64,000 nucleotides of DNA from Salegentibacter agarivorans (GCF_900113135.1 NZ_FOOH01000008.1:1-64000); one strand, 5' to 3'; counted from the first letter of the stretch, positions 7,136 to 16,038 are shown. The notes: generated by a model from the letters alone, not told the origin. Translations and numbers: made by a program.

Positions 7136-8797
7136 ATGAACCTGCTTTTTCCTATGAAGTTTTTTAAATTTTTAATGCTCTTTTTTTTCGCGTTTTTAAT
7201 ATCCTGCGGGGACGATAAAAACAGGGAGCCTGGCATTGAAACCGCTAAAGAGGAAGAAGCAGAAGTCATTGAAAAACTGGCTTCAGCCGATTTAATTGCC
7301 AGGAAATTTCCAGAGATTTCAAATTCGGTTGGAAATATCGCATTACAGCACGCTAATTTGCTCGACTCCATTTATTCAAAAAGAGATTATACACCAATTT
7401 GGACCGATAGAGCATTGCGGGAAGATCTTTACAGAAGTATTGAAAGAAGCACAGAAGACGGCCTAGAACCTGAAGATTATCATTTAACCTATTTACAAAA
7501 CTCTTTAGCTAATTTATCGCAGTTAGATGATGAGGAACGCAGTCTAACCGAAATTATTCTTACCGATGCCTTTTTAGGACTTGCTTCCGACTATAATTCT
7601 GGTAAGCTGAATCCCAAAGAAATTTATAGTATCTGGGGAGTAGAAAGTAATAAAATTAATCTTCCCGGACTTTTGGAGTATGGAGTTCAACAAAATGATA
7701 TTCTTGCCGCCATAGATTCAGTGGTACCAAAACACGAAGTTTACAAAGGTTTAAAACGCTCTTTGAAACAATACCGAGAACTTGCTGAAAACGAAGAAAA
7801 TTCTACGATAATTTCCGAAGAAGGAGAAAACATTAAAGCCGATGAAAAAGATTCCCGCATTCCTAATATAAAACGTCGCTTAAAAGAACTGGGATATTGG
7901 GATAAAGAAATTATAGATACTGCTACAGTTTACGATGAAGCGCTTCAGAATGCAGTAAAGGAATACCAGGAGAAATATGGAATAGAAACCGATGGTGTGA
8001 TTGGCGGCGGCACCATAAAAACTTTAAATAAAACTTATCAGGATCGGCTGGAACAAATACTGGTAAACCTGGAACGTTGGCGCTGGTATCCCAAAGATTT
8101 GGGAGATCAACATATTGTAGTAAATATTGCCAATTACCGCTTACATTTTGTTAGAAATGGAGATACTGTTGCCACACATCGCACAATGGTGGGTACGGAA
8201 GCTAGAAAAACCCCGGTTTTCTCTGATGAAGTAGAACATATAGTCTACAACCCCACCTGGACAATCCCTCCTACTATTAAGAGTAAAGATGTAATTCCTT
8301 CAGCAAAAAAAGATCCCAATTATATTTCCCGAAAAAATTACAGCATTTTTAATCGCAGCGGACAGCGATTAGCTCCCAGCGAGGTAGACTGGTCTTCATC
8401 TGAGGTAAAAGCTTATACTTTTAGACAGGAAGCAGGACCGGCAAATCCGCTTGGTTTGGTTAAGATTATTTACCCTAATGAATATATGATCTATTTACAC
8501 GATACGCCTTCTAAATCGCTTTTCAACAAAAATTTACGGGCACAAAGTTCGGGGTGTGTTAGGGTACAGGATGTTTTAGAACTGGCAAAGATGCTATTAA
8601 GTGATCAACCAAAATATGATAATGAGAAGATTAAAGAAATTCTTGATTCAGGCAGAACCACTACAATTAAAGTTACCCAAAATGTGAAAGTGCACCATCT
8701 TTACTGGACGGCCTGGAACGAAAATGGCAGCACCCGTTTTGCAGAAGATATCTACAAAAGAGATGCTGCCATCTATAAATTACTTACTGCCAATTAA
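7136..8797 (+). CDS. L,D-transpeptidase (YcbB/LdtD type) lipoprotein
   Basis: A 553-residue murein L,D-transpeptidase of the YcbB type, which makes 3-3 crosslinks in peptidoglycan. The N-terminus is a lipoprotein signal with lipobox FLISC (Cys24), placing it on a periplasm-facing membrane. A peptidoglycan-binding-like helical segment is seen around residues 230-305 (IKRRLKELGYW, EYQEKYGIETDGVIGGGTI). The YkuD catalytic domain (about 330-500) contains MVGTEARKTPVFSD, LHDTP and the active-site SSGCVRV with Cys474. Met7 (7154) is an equally plausible start. The stop codon overlaps that of the convergent YkuD_2-type gene by 4 bases (TTAA). Confidence 0.93.
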   Translation: MNLLFPMKFFKFLMLFFFAFLISCGDDKNREPGIETAKEEEAEVIEKLASADLIARKFPEISNSVGNIALQHANLLDSIYSKRDYTPIWTDRALREDLYRSIERSTEDGLEPEDYHLTYLQNSLANLSQLDDEERSLTEIILTDAFLGLASDYNSGKLNPKEIYSIWGVESNKINLPGLLEYGVQQNDILAAIDSVVPKHEVYKGLKRSLKQYRELAENEENSTIISEEGENIKADEKDSRIPNIKRRLKELGYWDKEIIDTATVYDEALQNAVKEYQEKYGIETDGVIGGGTIKTLNKTYQDRLEQILVNLERWRWYPKDLGDQHIVVNIANYRLHFVRNGDTVATHRTMVGTEARKTPVFSDEVEHIVYNPTWTIPPTIKSKDVIPSAKKDPNYISRKNYSIFNRSGQRLAPSEVDWSSSEVKAYTFRQEAGPANPLGLVKIIYPNEYMIYLHDTPSKSLFNKNLRAQSSGCVRVQDVLELAKMLLSDQPKYDNEKIKEILDSGRTTTIKVTQNVKVHHLYWTAWNENGSTRFAEDIYKRDAAIYKLLTAN

Positions 8798-9534
8798 TTT
8801 AGCAGCGAAGAATTATTTAAATAATTATTATCGTTTTTGTGAATATATACTACAGATTCCTCTTTAATAGTATCTATTACATCTTTAGCGATAGTATTTG
8901 GCACTGCGGGACAACCGTAGCTTCTTCCCAATCTTCCCAATCTCTTTATAAAACTGGGTTCGGCATAATCGGCTCCGTGAATTACCACATAACGCTTACG
9001 GGCGTTGCTGTTAAAGCCTTTTTCCATCCCATCTATAAATAGAGACAGGCCGTTTTTCCCATAGTAAGTTTCAGCGGTAACGTAAAATCCAAGGGAACTT
9101 TGCAGGGAATTCACGGTATTAGAAAATTTGGTAGCAAACTCACCACCGGTATTTTTTCCGTGGGAAACATAGGTGTTAAACAATACTTCTTTAGTTTCCA
9201 TATTCATAATCCACATACGTTTTTTGGTAGAGGAAAGTCCGAAATCTATTACGGTAAGTATTTTTTTACCCACTTTACCAGTTTCGTCTAATTGTTCATA
9301 GCCTTTAATGGCCTTTTCGAACACAGGCATGGCAGGAACACTAATATTTTTGGTGGAAAATTCGCTATAAAGAGTAGCGACTTTACTTTCGAAATTTGAT
9401 TTATTATCTTCAGGAATTGAAGAAGCGATTGCTTTTATTTCTGAATTTTCAAGCTTAGGTTTTAAATTATCTGTAGTTGTAAATGCAAAGGAAAAAGTTA
9501 GTATTGCAAATACAGTCAGAATTCTATAAATCAT
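8794..9534 (-). CDS. Murein L,D-transpeptidase catalytic domain protein (YkuD_2 type)
   Basis: A 246-residue exported protein with an N-terminal signal peptide (residues 1-19). The C-terminal two thirds match the YkuD_2 family: ILTVIDFGLSSTKKRMWIMN, VSHGKNTG (123-130), YVVIHGADY with His186, and LGRSYGCPAVP with the putative catalytic Cys208. It is unrelated in detail to the neighbouring YcbB-type enzyme, although both have an H...GC core. The precise reaction is unproven; family members are annotated as L,D-transpeptidases acting on peptidoglycan. It is transcribed towards the neighbouring enzyme gene, with overlapping stop codons and no terminator between them. Confidence 0.87.
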   Translation of the reverse strand: MIYRILTVFAILTFSFAFTTTDNLKPKLENSEIKAIASSIPEDNKSNFESKVATLYSEFSTKNISVPAMPVFEKAIKGYEQLDETGKVGKKILTVIDFGLSSTKKRMWIMNMETKEVLFNTYVSHGKNTGGEFATKFSNTVNSLQSSLGFYVTAETYYGKNGLSLFIDGMEKGFNSNARKRYVVIHGADYAEPSFIKRLGRLGRSYGCPAVPNTIAKDVIDTIKEESVVYIHKNDNNYLNNSSLLN

Positions 9535-9926
9535 ACACGTTGTTTTAAATTAAATGTTCTGTTAATTTATTCCAAATGTGATGCCAACATACAAAATATT
9601 CTCGATAATTAGATTTTTTAAGCCTAAGAACGGAAAATTTAACATTTTTAGACTTATAAAGCTAAACTTCAGCATATTACCACATCAATTCGGTGCTTTT
9701 TAAGAACGTAGAATAAAAGAGAAAAGTATTCCAAAGTACAGTGAAGAATGTTAAAATTTTAGTTTTTTTCAGAAGTAAATTGATTTTATAAGTTTTACAG
9801 AATCATTTTATAAGTAAATTTCTTCTAAAACCGCTTCCTCAATCCATATTTAATAAAACATTAGCGGGTGTGCATTTAGCATACCGGCAATTTGTTTTTA
9901 TCTTTATGCCCAAATTAACTAATATT
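9535..9926. other. AT-rich divergent intergenic region upstream of gpmI
   Basis: This stretch separates the divergent YkuD_2-type gene and gpmI. I see no gene, RNA or strong hairpin in it. A likely gpmI promoter lies at its right end (TTT at 9875, TATCTTTA at 9899-9906). Confidence 0.5.
9875..9906 (+). promoter_or_regulatory. Putative gpmI promoter
   Basis: TTT (9875-9877) and TATCTTTA (9899-9906) fit the Bacteroidota promoter with spacer 21 and one or two mismatches. It overlaps the longest possible reading frame of gpmI and therefore supports the ATG at 9927. Confidence 0.4.
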
Positions 9927-11444
9927 ATGAATAAGAAAGTTCTACTAATGATTTTAGACGGTTGGGGAATTACGCAAAACCCCGACGTATCAGCTATTGC
10001 CAAAGCAAAAACCCCTTTTATGGACAGTATTCTGGAAAAATACCCGCACGCGGAATTACGTACCGACGGGATGCAGGTTGGCCTTCCGGAAGGACAAATG
10101 GGAAATAGTGAAGTAGGACATATGAATCTGGGCGCCGGCCGAATTGTTTACCAGGATTTGGTAAAAATAAATATGGCGGTAGAAAAGAACACTTTAAAAG
10201 ACGAACCTGTATTGGAAGAAGCTTTTAATTACGCAATAAAAAACAATAAACCTATACATTTTATGGGGCTTTTAAGTGATGGTGGAGTTCATTCTCACAT
10301 CAATCATTTAAAAGGACTACTTTCAGCTGCAGAAGAATTTGGTGTAAAAGAGAAATACGTACATGCTTTTACCGATGGCCGTGACGTAGACCCACATTCT
10401 GGGGAAGGTTTTATTAAAGAAATTGAAGAACACCTGGCAAAAACCAATGGTAAACTTGCATCGGTAATTGGGCGTTATTTCGCGATGGATCGTGATAAGC
10501 GCTGGGAAAGAGTGAAAAAAGCTTACGATCTTATTGTAAAAGGCGAAGGCACCAAAAGCACTAATGCTGCTGAAACCATTGCTAAAAGTTATAAAAACGA
10601 TATTAGTGACGAGTTTATTGAACCCATTGTAATGACCAATGAAGCCGGCGAGCCGGTTGCAACTTTAAAAGAGAAAGAAGTTGTAATCTTTTTCAACTTT
10701 AGAACCGATAGAGGAAGGCAGCTTACCCAGGCTTTAACCCAGGACGATTTTCCTGAATATAATATGAAGAAATTACCGCTATATTATGTAACGGTAACAA
10801 AGTATGACGATAGTTTTAAAGGTATAAATGTAGTTTTCAAAAAAGATAATATTAAATCTACACTGGGAGAAGTTCTGGAATATATGGGCAAAAAGCAAAT
10901 TAGAATTGCTGAAACCGAAAAGTATCCCCACGTTACCTTCTTCTTTAGTGGTGGTCGAGAAAAGCCATTTAAAGGGGAAAAGCGTTTAATGTGTAATTCG
11001 CCAAAAGTAGCTACTTATGATCTTCAGCCCGAAATGAGCGCTTTTGAAATTAGGGATAAAATTATTCCTGAACTTAAAGACGAGTCGGCAGATTTTATTT
11101 GTTTGAATTTCGCAAACCCTGATATGGTTGGCCATACCGGTGTTTTTGATGCTGCTGTAAAAGCTGTGGAAACCGTAGATTCTTGCGCTAAAGATGTAGC
11201 TGAAACTGCGCTAGAAAATGATTATTCGGTAATTATTATTGCAGATCACGGGAATAGCGAAATTATGATTAATGAAGATGGAAGCCCAAACACGGCCCAT
11301 ACAACCAGTCCTGTGCCATTAATTTTACTGGACAAAGACGTGAAATCTATTAAAAGTGGTAAGCTTGGAAACATCGCGCCGACTATCCTAAAGTTAATGG
11401 GAATAGACCAGCCGGAAATGATGACTGAAGACCCACTAATTTAA
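9927..11444 (+). CDS. gpmI: 2,3-bisphosphoglycerate-independent phosphoglycerate mutase
   Basis: Interconverts 3- and 2-phosphoglycerate in glycolysis and gluconeogenesis through a phosphoserine intermediate and two Mn2+ ions. The 505-residue protein has the usual family length. Asp11 lies in ILDGWG, the catalytic Ser61 in MGNSEVGHMNLGAGR, and further metal and substrate segments are HAFTDGRDVDP, GRYFAMDRDKRW, FFNFRTDRGRQL, NFANPDMVGHTG and IIADHGNSE. The start was set at ATG 9927 because the family begins with M-x-KKxLLMILDGWG and a promoter-like sequence lies upstream inside the longer open frame that starts at 9870. It is followed after 7 bases by the thioredoxin-like gene. Confidence 0.97.
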   Translation: MNKKVLLMILDGWGITQNPDVSAIAKAKTPFMDSILEKYPHAELRTDGMQVGLPEGQMGNSEVGHMNLGAGRIVYQDLVKINMAVEKNTLKDEPVLEEAFNYAIKNNKPIHFMGLLSDGGVHSHINHLKGLLSAAEEFGVKEKYVHAFTDGRDVDPHSGEGFIKEIEEHLAKTNGKLASVIGRYFAMDRDKRWERVKKAYDLIVKGEGTKSTNAAETIAKSYKNDISDEFIEPIVMTNEAGEPVATLKEKEVVIFFNFRTDRGRQLTQALTQDDFPEYNMKKLPLYYVTVTKYDDSFKGINVVFKKDNIKSTLGEVLEYMGKKQIRIAETEKYPHVTFFFSGGREKPFKGEKRLMCNSPKVATYDLQPEMSAFEIRDKIIPELKDESADFICLNFANPDMVGHTGVFDAAVKAVETVDSCAKDVAETALENDYSVIIIADHGNSEIMINEDGSPNTAHTTSPVPLILLDKDVKSIKSGKLGNIAPTILKLMGIDQPEMMTEDPLI

Positions 11445-11451
11445 TTGAAAA

Positions 11452-11985
11452 ATGATAAATAAGGTATTATTGCTTTTTTTGGGATTCTCCCTAATTTCAG
11501 GCGAGGTTTCCGATAAAGAAGTAAGTATAGAAAATAAAAATTCAGTAGAGATTCTTTTAGGTGAATTCACGCAGGCCGATTTAGAGAAAGCACCGCATTC
11601 TCGGTGGTTCACTCCCGCTTATGAAAATTACAAACCTAAAAAAGAAGCTTTAAAAACTATTAAAAAGAATATTCACGATTATGAAATTCTAATGTTTATG
11701 GGAACCTGGTGTGGCGATAGCCGTTACGAGGTACCAAAGTTTTTTAAGCTTTTAGATGAAGTTAATTTTGATAGAAAAAACCTTAAAAATATTGCTGTAA
11801 ACCGGGCTAAAAAAGCTCCCGGTGATCTAGATAAAGAATACAAAATTCATCGTGTTCCTACCATAATTTTTATGAAAGATGGAAAGGAAGTGAACCGTTT
11901 TGTAGAGTATTCTATAGAAAGCTTGGAAGAAGATATAGCCAAAATAGTGAAAGGGAAGAAATATACAGATCCTTATTCAGAATAA
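11452..11985 (+). CDS. Exported thioredoxin-fold protein with CGDS active site
   Basis: A 177-residue protein with a short N-terminal hydrophobic segment (residues 4-17; signal peptide or anchor) and a thioredoxin fold: EILMFMGTWCGDSRYEVP with Cys87 and, later, the cis-Pro motif HRVPTIIFM. The usual CxxC is CGDS, so only one active-site Cys remains, and it cannot act as a standard dithiol oxidoreductase; a monothiol or scaffold role is possible. It starts 7 bases after gpmI and is probably co-transcribed with it. No specific partner is evident from the neighbours. Confidence 0.8.
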   Translation: MINKVLLLFLGFSLISGEVSDKEVSIENKNSVEILLGEFTQADLEKAPHSRWFTPAYENYKPKKEALKTIKKNIHDYEILMFMGTWCGDSRYEVPKFFKLLDEVNFDRKNLKNIAVNRAKKAPGDLDKEYKIHRVPTIIFMKDGKEVNRFVEYSIESLEEDIAKIVKGKKYTDPYSE

Positions 11986-12001
11986 ACAGGCACTTCTGAA
12001 G

Positions 12002-12030
12002 TTAATATTCGGTAAATCTTACTAATTTTG
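12002..12030 (+). promoter_or_regulatory. Promoter of the HAD/map/HNH/methyltransferase unit
   Basis: TTA (12002-12004) is followed after 18 bases by TAATTTTG (12023-12030), a full -7 match. The ATG at 12035 is only 4 bases after the -7 box, so the transcript from this promoter would be leaderless or nearly so. Confidence 0.55.
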
Positions 12031-12034
12031 CGTT

Positions 12035-12442
12035 ATGCCCCATACCTTAACCATTGCAGTAGATTTTGATGGCACTATTGTAGAAAATAAATTTCCGGAG
12101 ATAGGGAAACCAAAGCTTTTTGCTTTTGAAACCCTTAAAAAGCTTCAGGAAGACGGGCACCGATTGATTTTATGGACGTACCGGGCAGAAGATAAACTGG
12201 AAGAAGCAGTTAAATTTTGCGAAAAAAGAGGTATTCAGTTTTACGCTATTAATAAAAGTTATCCTGAAGAGGTTTTTGAGGAAAACATAAGTCGTAAGAT
12301 CCTGGCCGATATTTTTATAGACGATCGCAATATAGGCGGAATGTGGGGTTGGGGAGAGATTTACCAGCGATTGAAAGACAGAGCTATAATTAGAGAAAAT
12401 AAAAAGCAAAAGAAGAGATTCGGTTTTTTAGGCCGATTTTAA
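12035..12442 (+). CDS. HAD-superfamily hydrolase (BT0820-like)
   Basis: A 135-residue minimal HAD phosphatase without a large cap domain. Motif I is IAVDFDGTIV with nucleophile Asp10 and general acid Asp12, motif II is LILWTYR, and motif IV is IFIDDRNIGG. The closest remembered family is the BT0820-type small hydrolase of Bacteroidota; the physiological substrate is not known to me. A basic tail (NKKQKKRFGFLGRF) ends the protein. It is preceded by a strong -7 element with almost no 5' leader and followed after 9 bases by map, so the two probably form one transcription unit. Confidence 0.85.
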   Translation: MPHTLTIAVDFDGTIVENKFPEIGKPKLFAFETLKKLQEDGHRLILWTYRAEDKLEEAVKFCEKRGIQFYAINKSYPEEVFEENISRKILADIFIDDRNIGGMWGWGEIYQRLKDRAIIRENKKQKKRFGFLGRF

Positions 12443-12451
12443 ATTCAGAAT

Positions 12452-13276
12452 ATGATAATTACCAAAAATCCTGAAGAAATAGAATTGATGCGTGAGAGCG
12501 CACTTATCGTGTCTAAAACCCTGGGAATGCTTGCGCCGCAAATTAAACCCGGAGTTACCACTTTGGAATTAGATAAAATGGCCGAAGAGTTTATTCGCGA
12601 TCACGGTGCAGAACCGGGTTTTTTGGGAATGTACGATTTTCCCAACTCGCTTTGCATGAGTCCTAACGCACAGGTAGTACACGGGATTCCTAACGATAAA
12701 CCTTTAGAAGAAGGCGATATTATCTCTATAGATTGTGGCGCTCTAAAAAACGGATTTTATGGTGACCACGCTTATACCTTTGAAGTTGGTGAGGTAAAAC
12801 CTGAAGTAAAGGAACTTTTAAAAGCCACAAAAGAATCCTTGTATGTTGGTATTAGGGAATTTAAAATTGGCAACCGTGTTGGTGATGTTGGTTATGCCAT
12901 TCAAAAATATACTGAAGACAGGGGCTATGGCGTAGTAAGAGAATTGGTAGGTCACGGCTTAGGTGCTGATATGCATGAAGATCCCGAAATGCCTAACTAT
13001 GGTAAACGCGGTCGCGGTAAGAAATTTATAGAGGGAATGGTTGTGGCTATTGAGCCAATGATAAACCTGGGAACCAGAAGAATTAAACAATTGCCAGACG
13101 GCTGGACCATCTTAACTGCAGATAATAAACCAAGCGCTCATTTTGAACATGATGTTGCACTTGTAGAAGGTAAACCACAATTATTATCTACCTTCGATTA
13201 TATTTATGAAGCTTTAGGAATTGAGAGTGATGAAGAAGATGAGTTTAAAGCCGAGGTATATGGTAAAGAAATTTAG
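12452..13276 (+). CDS. map: Methionine aminopeptidase, type I
   Basis: Removes the N-terminal Met from nascent proteins. The 274-residue protein carries all five dimetal ligands: Asp94 (SIDCGA), Asp105 (YGDHAYTF), His168 (LVGHGLG), Glu201 (AIEPM) and Glu232 (HFEHDVALVE); the substrate-binding His is in VVHGIP. The last 25 residues (after LLSTFDYIYEAL) are acidic. The 3' end overlaps the start of the NUMOD4/HNH gene by 17 bases in another frame, indicating translational coupling. Confidence 0.97.
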   Translation: MIITKNPEEIELMRESALIVSKTLGMLAPQIKPGVTTLELDKMAEEFIRDHGAEPGFLGMYDFPNSLCMSPNAQVVHGIPNDKPLEEGDIISIDCGALKNGFYGDHAYTFEVGEVKPEVKELLKATKESLYVGIREFKIGNRVGDVGYAIQKYTEDRGYGVVRELVGHGLGADMHEDPEMPNYGKRGRGKKFIEGMVVAIEPMINLGTRRIKQLPDGWTILTADNKPSAHFEHDVALVEGKPQLLSTFDYIYEALGIESDEEDEFKAEVYGKEI

Positions 13277-13823
13277 AGGCGAAATTTGGAAAAGACTTCA
13301 TAAAGAAGAATGGCAGGACCGTTTTGTTTATGATGTTTCCAACTATGGTAGGATCATTAGCTATGTGCAGAATCCTGATGGCGAATTAATAAATGGCGGA
13401 CGCACAAATGGTTACACCAGTTTTTCACCAAGACTTCAAAATGGTAAGCATAAAGCATATTACGTGCACCGCATTGTTGCTGAACTTTTTCTTGACAAAA
13501 AAGACGACGATAAATTCGTAATACATAAGAATTTTAAAAAAGACGATAATCGTCTAGAAAACCTTGCCTGGACCACCCAGGAAGAATGGGTAAAACACCA
13601 GCATAACAGTCCTGGTGTAAAAGAAAACAAACGGAAGCGAAAGTTAAGACGTGTTGTTACCTATTCAAAACTTACCTATGCACAAGCGGTAATATTAAAA
13701 AAGAAACTTTTAGACCCAAAAAGAAAAACCAGGATAAAGGTTTTAGCAAAACAATTTGGAGTTTCAGAAATGCAACTTTATCGTATTAAATCTGGTGAAA
13801 ACTGGGGCGATATAAAAGTCTGA
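13260..13823 (+). CDS. NUMOD4-HNH protein with C-terminal helix-turn-helix, possibly inactive as nuclease
   Basis: A 187-residue protein built like a free-standing HNH homing endonuclease. NUMOD4 at residues 8-35 (GEIWKRL, FVYDVSNYGRIIS), HNH_3-type core at 66-104 (YYVHRIVAELF, FVIHKNFKKDDNRLENLAW) and an HTH at about 158-184 (IKVLAKQFGVSEMQLYRIKS). His70, His89, Asn97 and Asn101 are retained, but the Asn/Asp that normally precedes the second His is Ile88, so metal binding and cleavage may be impaired. The start was placed at ATG 13260, where homology begins; upstream in-frame ATGs lie deep inside map. Its overlap with map, and absence of any intron or intein around it, suggest a resident gene with a DNA-binding role rather than an active mobile element. 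This is inference. Confidence 0.82.
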   Translation: MVKKFRGEIWKRLHKEEWQDRFVYDVSNYGRIISYVQNPDGELINGGRTNGYTSFSPRLQNGKHKAYYVHRIVAELFLDKKDDDKFVIHKNFKKDDNRLENLAWTTQEEWVKHQHNSPGVKENKRKRKLRRVVTYSKLTYAQAVILKKKLLDPKRKTRIKVLAKQFGVSEMQLYRIKSGENWGDIKV

Positions 13824-13842
13824 ATCGCGTTAGCAATTTTTA

Positions 13843-14607
13843 ATGAGCAAGCTTTTTAAAGTAGTTTTAAACACCGTTCCAAGACCTTTGCTTATCAGGT
13901 TAAGTTATTGGGTAAAACCCTTCTTTAAATATGCGCTTCGCGGAAGCAAATACACCGATCCTATAGACGGGAAAAGCTTTTCTAAATTTTTACCATACGG
14001 ATATATTAATCAGCGGGAAAATGTACTCTCCCCTTCTACCCTTTCCCTGGAACGCCATCGCCTACTTTGGCTTTATTTAAAAAATGAAACTGAATTTTTT
14101 AGTAAAAATCTTAAAGTATTACACTTCGCCCCAGAACAGGCTTTTTATAAACGCTTTAGAAAGCTGAAAAACCTGGATTACACCACTACCGACCTGAACT
14201 CTCCTTTAGCCGATGTTAAGGCTGATATTTGTAATTTGCCTTTTAAAGAAAATGAATTCGATTTTATTCTCTGCAACCACGTTTTAGAACATATCCCAAA
14301 TGATACTAAAGCAATGCAGGAACTTTACCGCATTTTAAAACCCGGCGGTACGGCTATTTTGCAAATTCCGCAGGATTTAAAGCGGAAAACTACGTTTGAA
14401 GATAATTCAATTACCGATAGAAAAGAACGAGAGGGAATTTTTGGCCAATATGACCACGTTAGAATCTACGGCAGGGATTATTTTGAAAAATTAAGAAGTA
14501 TTGGTTTTAAGGTAGAAGAAGTGGATTACACCAACCAATTATCTGTAGAACAAATCGATAAATACCGATTGGCAAAAGGGGAAGTTATTCCGGTTTGTTA
14601 TAAATGA
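13843..14607 (+). CDS. Class I SAM-dependent methyltransferase
   Basis: A 254-residue protein with a Methyltransferase_11-like core. Motif I is degenerate (VLHFAPEQAFYKRF rather than D-x-GxGxG), followed by YTTTDLNSPLADVKADICNLPF, FDFILCNHVLEHIPND and ELYRILKPGGTAILQIPQ. The N-terminal 80 residues are basic and hydrophobic and may interact with membrane or substrate. No substrate can be named. It starts 19 bases after the HNH gene, at the end of the likely HAD-map-HNH-methyltransferase unit. This organisation resembles proteins annotated as SAM-dependent methyltransferases near glycan or sugar genes, but no such genes are adjacent here. Confidence 0.82.
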   Translation: MSKLFKVVLNTVPRPLLIRLSYWVKPFFKYALRGSKYTDPIDGKSFSKFLPYGYINQRENVLSPSTLSLERHRLLWLYLKNETEFFSKNLKVLHFAPEQAFYKRFRKLKNLDYTTTDLNSPLADVKADICNLPFKENEFDFILCNHVLEHIPNDTKAMQELYRILKPGGTAILQIPQDLKRKTTFEDNSITDRKEREGIFGQYDHVRIYGRDYFEKLRSIGFKVEEVDYTNQLSVEQIDKYRLAKGEVIPVCYK

Positions 14608-14643
14608 AAAAATAAATTGCACTTCAAAAAAGGAAAACTTTTA

Positions 14644-16038
14644 TTAATCACTAAAGTTACCCTTGAGAACTTTTTCAATCGCTAAGTCTGAAAATTCATT
14701 ATTTGAATAGAAGCTTTTATAAAACATAAATCTTTTAGTGGGGTAATTTAACTCATAATCTACAGGAACTCCTTCTTTTTCGTAAGCACGCCCTTCCCTA
14801 TCCATATAAACTTCATTGGAGAGACTATATTCCCAGCCATTGGGAAGTTTTTTCCATAATATTTCTGAAAAGATTCCGGCACTTTTCGTACCCAAAATTT
14901 CGATATTAGAATAACTAAGGGCACCAAGCGCAAAAATTTCGGCAGCACTAGCTGTTACAGGACTTATTAATAAATAGATTTTCTTAGGATTCTGTGTTTC
15001 TGGTTGTAATGAAATTATTTGAGCAGGTGTAAATCCCTCTTTAGTTCTTGCCTTTATTTTTATAATCTCTTTGTCTTGAGCAACAAAATAGTTTAACAAC
15101 TCTAAGGCTACAGTTTCATATCCGCCGCCATTAAACCTAAGGTCTACTATCACTGGATCGTTATCTTTTAAATCACTGAGAACCTTTTTCATAATCCGGT
15201 TAACCCCGTTAATTTCTTCTTGAAACTGCCCCAAAGGCTCTGCAGCGTATTTTCTCAAATTATAAATACTATCAAATTTAATTGTCTTTTGATATTCCTT
15301 CGGGACGTAATTCGCAAAATCATTCATATCGCTTATTCTTATATAACCAATATTAGAATCTTGCACAGTACCCCATTTTATTACCCCGTTATTATAAGAA
15401 TTTATCTCTTTCAGGTAATTAGAATCTATATCTGATACTATGTCTTCCTGGGTAAATGAGTTTTCAACCGACTTAGATTGTGGCTTATTTTCCAAAATTG
15501 AATCTGGAATTTCAAGGTTTATATGTCCATCGTTGAATTTTCTTGTTATCTCCTTCAGCAGTAAAGCAAATTCGTGATTGGTTTGTACTTTTTGAACTTT
15601 TGGTAAATAATTATTATATACTTTTTGCCAGTCTAAATCTCTTTCTTCAAAAAACGCATAATTGTTATCGAAGGTTTCCCAGAATGCCTTGAAATTATCC
15701 TCGAAAGATTTCTCTTTTTTAGTGCTTCTCTTCGTGCATATTTCCGGTAGTTTTTCAGTTCTTTTAAACCTATAATCTACAATCCCACCCGGATTCAAAA
15801 TTAATTGATCGTCAGTACTATTTACAATTCTAAACCTTCCGGCAAATTTCCCATCTACCAAAGTTGCGCAATCGTATTTATCAATATTAAAATAAGAGTA
15901 AGTAGAATCTTCAATTTTTAAAATTCTGTCATAACCCTCTTGGGTCCATACTGTATTTTTTAAGCTCTCAGGGATTTGAGAATAGAAATTTATTCCGGAA
16001 AATATAAAAATAAGAACGTATAATCTTTTAAATAACAT
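14644..16038 (-). CDS. Secreted S41-family (tail-specific type) peptidase
   Basis: A 464-residue exported protein with a signal peptide ending near residue 20 (FYSQ). Residues 22-105 form a small N-terminal beta-rich domain, and residues 110-180 a helical region. The S41 core at about 225-450 has GYIRISDM, VIVDLRFNGGGYE (strand and turn before the active site) and LLISPVTASAAEIFALGAL with the probable nucleophile Ser364. I do not see a classical PDZ domain. Substrates are unknown. It is single, reading on the minus strand, followed at a distance by a second exported protein gene further upstream. The T9SS sorting domain is absent, so a periplasmic location is likely. Confidence 0.85.
   Translation of the reverse strand: MLFKRLYVLIFIFSGINFYSQIPESLKNTVWTQEGYDRILKIEDSTYSYFNIDKYDCATLVDGKFAGRFRIVNSTDDQLILNPGGIVDYRFKRTEKLPEICTKRSTKKEKSFEDNFKAFWETFDNNYAFFEERDLDWQKVYNNYLPKVQKVQTNHEFALLLKEITRKFNDGHINLEIPDSILENKPQSKSVENSFTQEDIVSDIDSNYLKEINSYNNGVIKWGTVQDSNIGYIRISDMNDFANYVPKEYQKTIKFDSIYNLRKYAAEPLGQFQEEINGVNRIMKKVLSDLKDNDPVIVDLRFNGGGYETVALELLNYFVAQDKEIIKIKARTKEGFTPAQIISLQPETQNPKKIYLLISPVTASAAEIFALGALSYSNIEILGTKSAGIFSEILWKKLPNGWEYSLSNEVYMDREGRAYEKEGVPVDYELNYPTKRFMFYKSFYSNNEFSDLAIEKVLKGNFSD

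Noticed and set aside
13221-13259. Longer start for the NUMOD4/HNH gene
   Set aside because: The extra codons lie wholly within map in another frame, and similarity to NUMOD4 starts only after the ATG at 13260.
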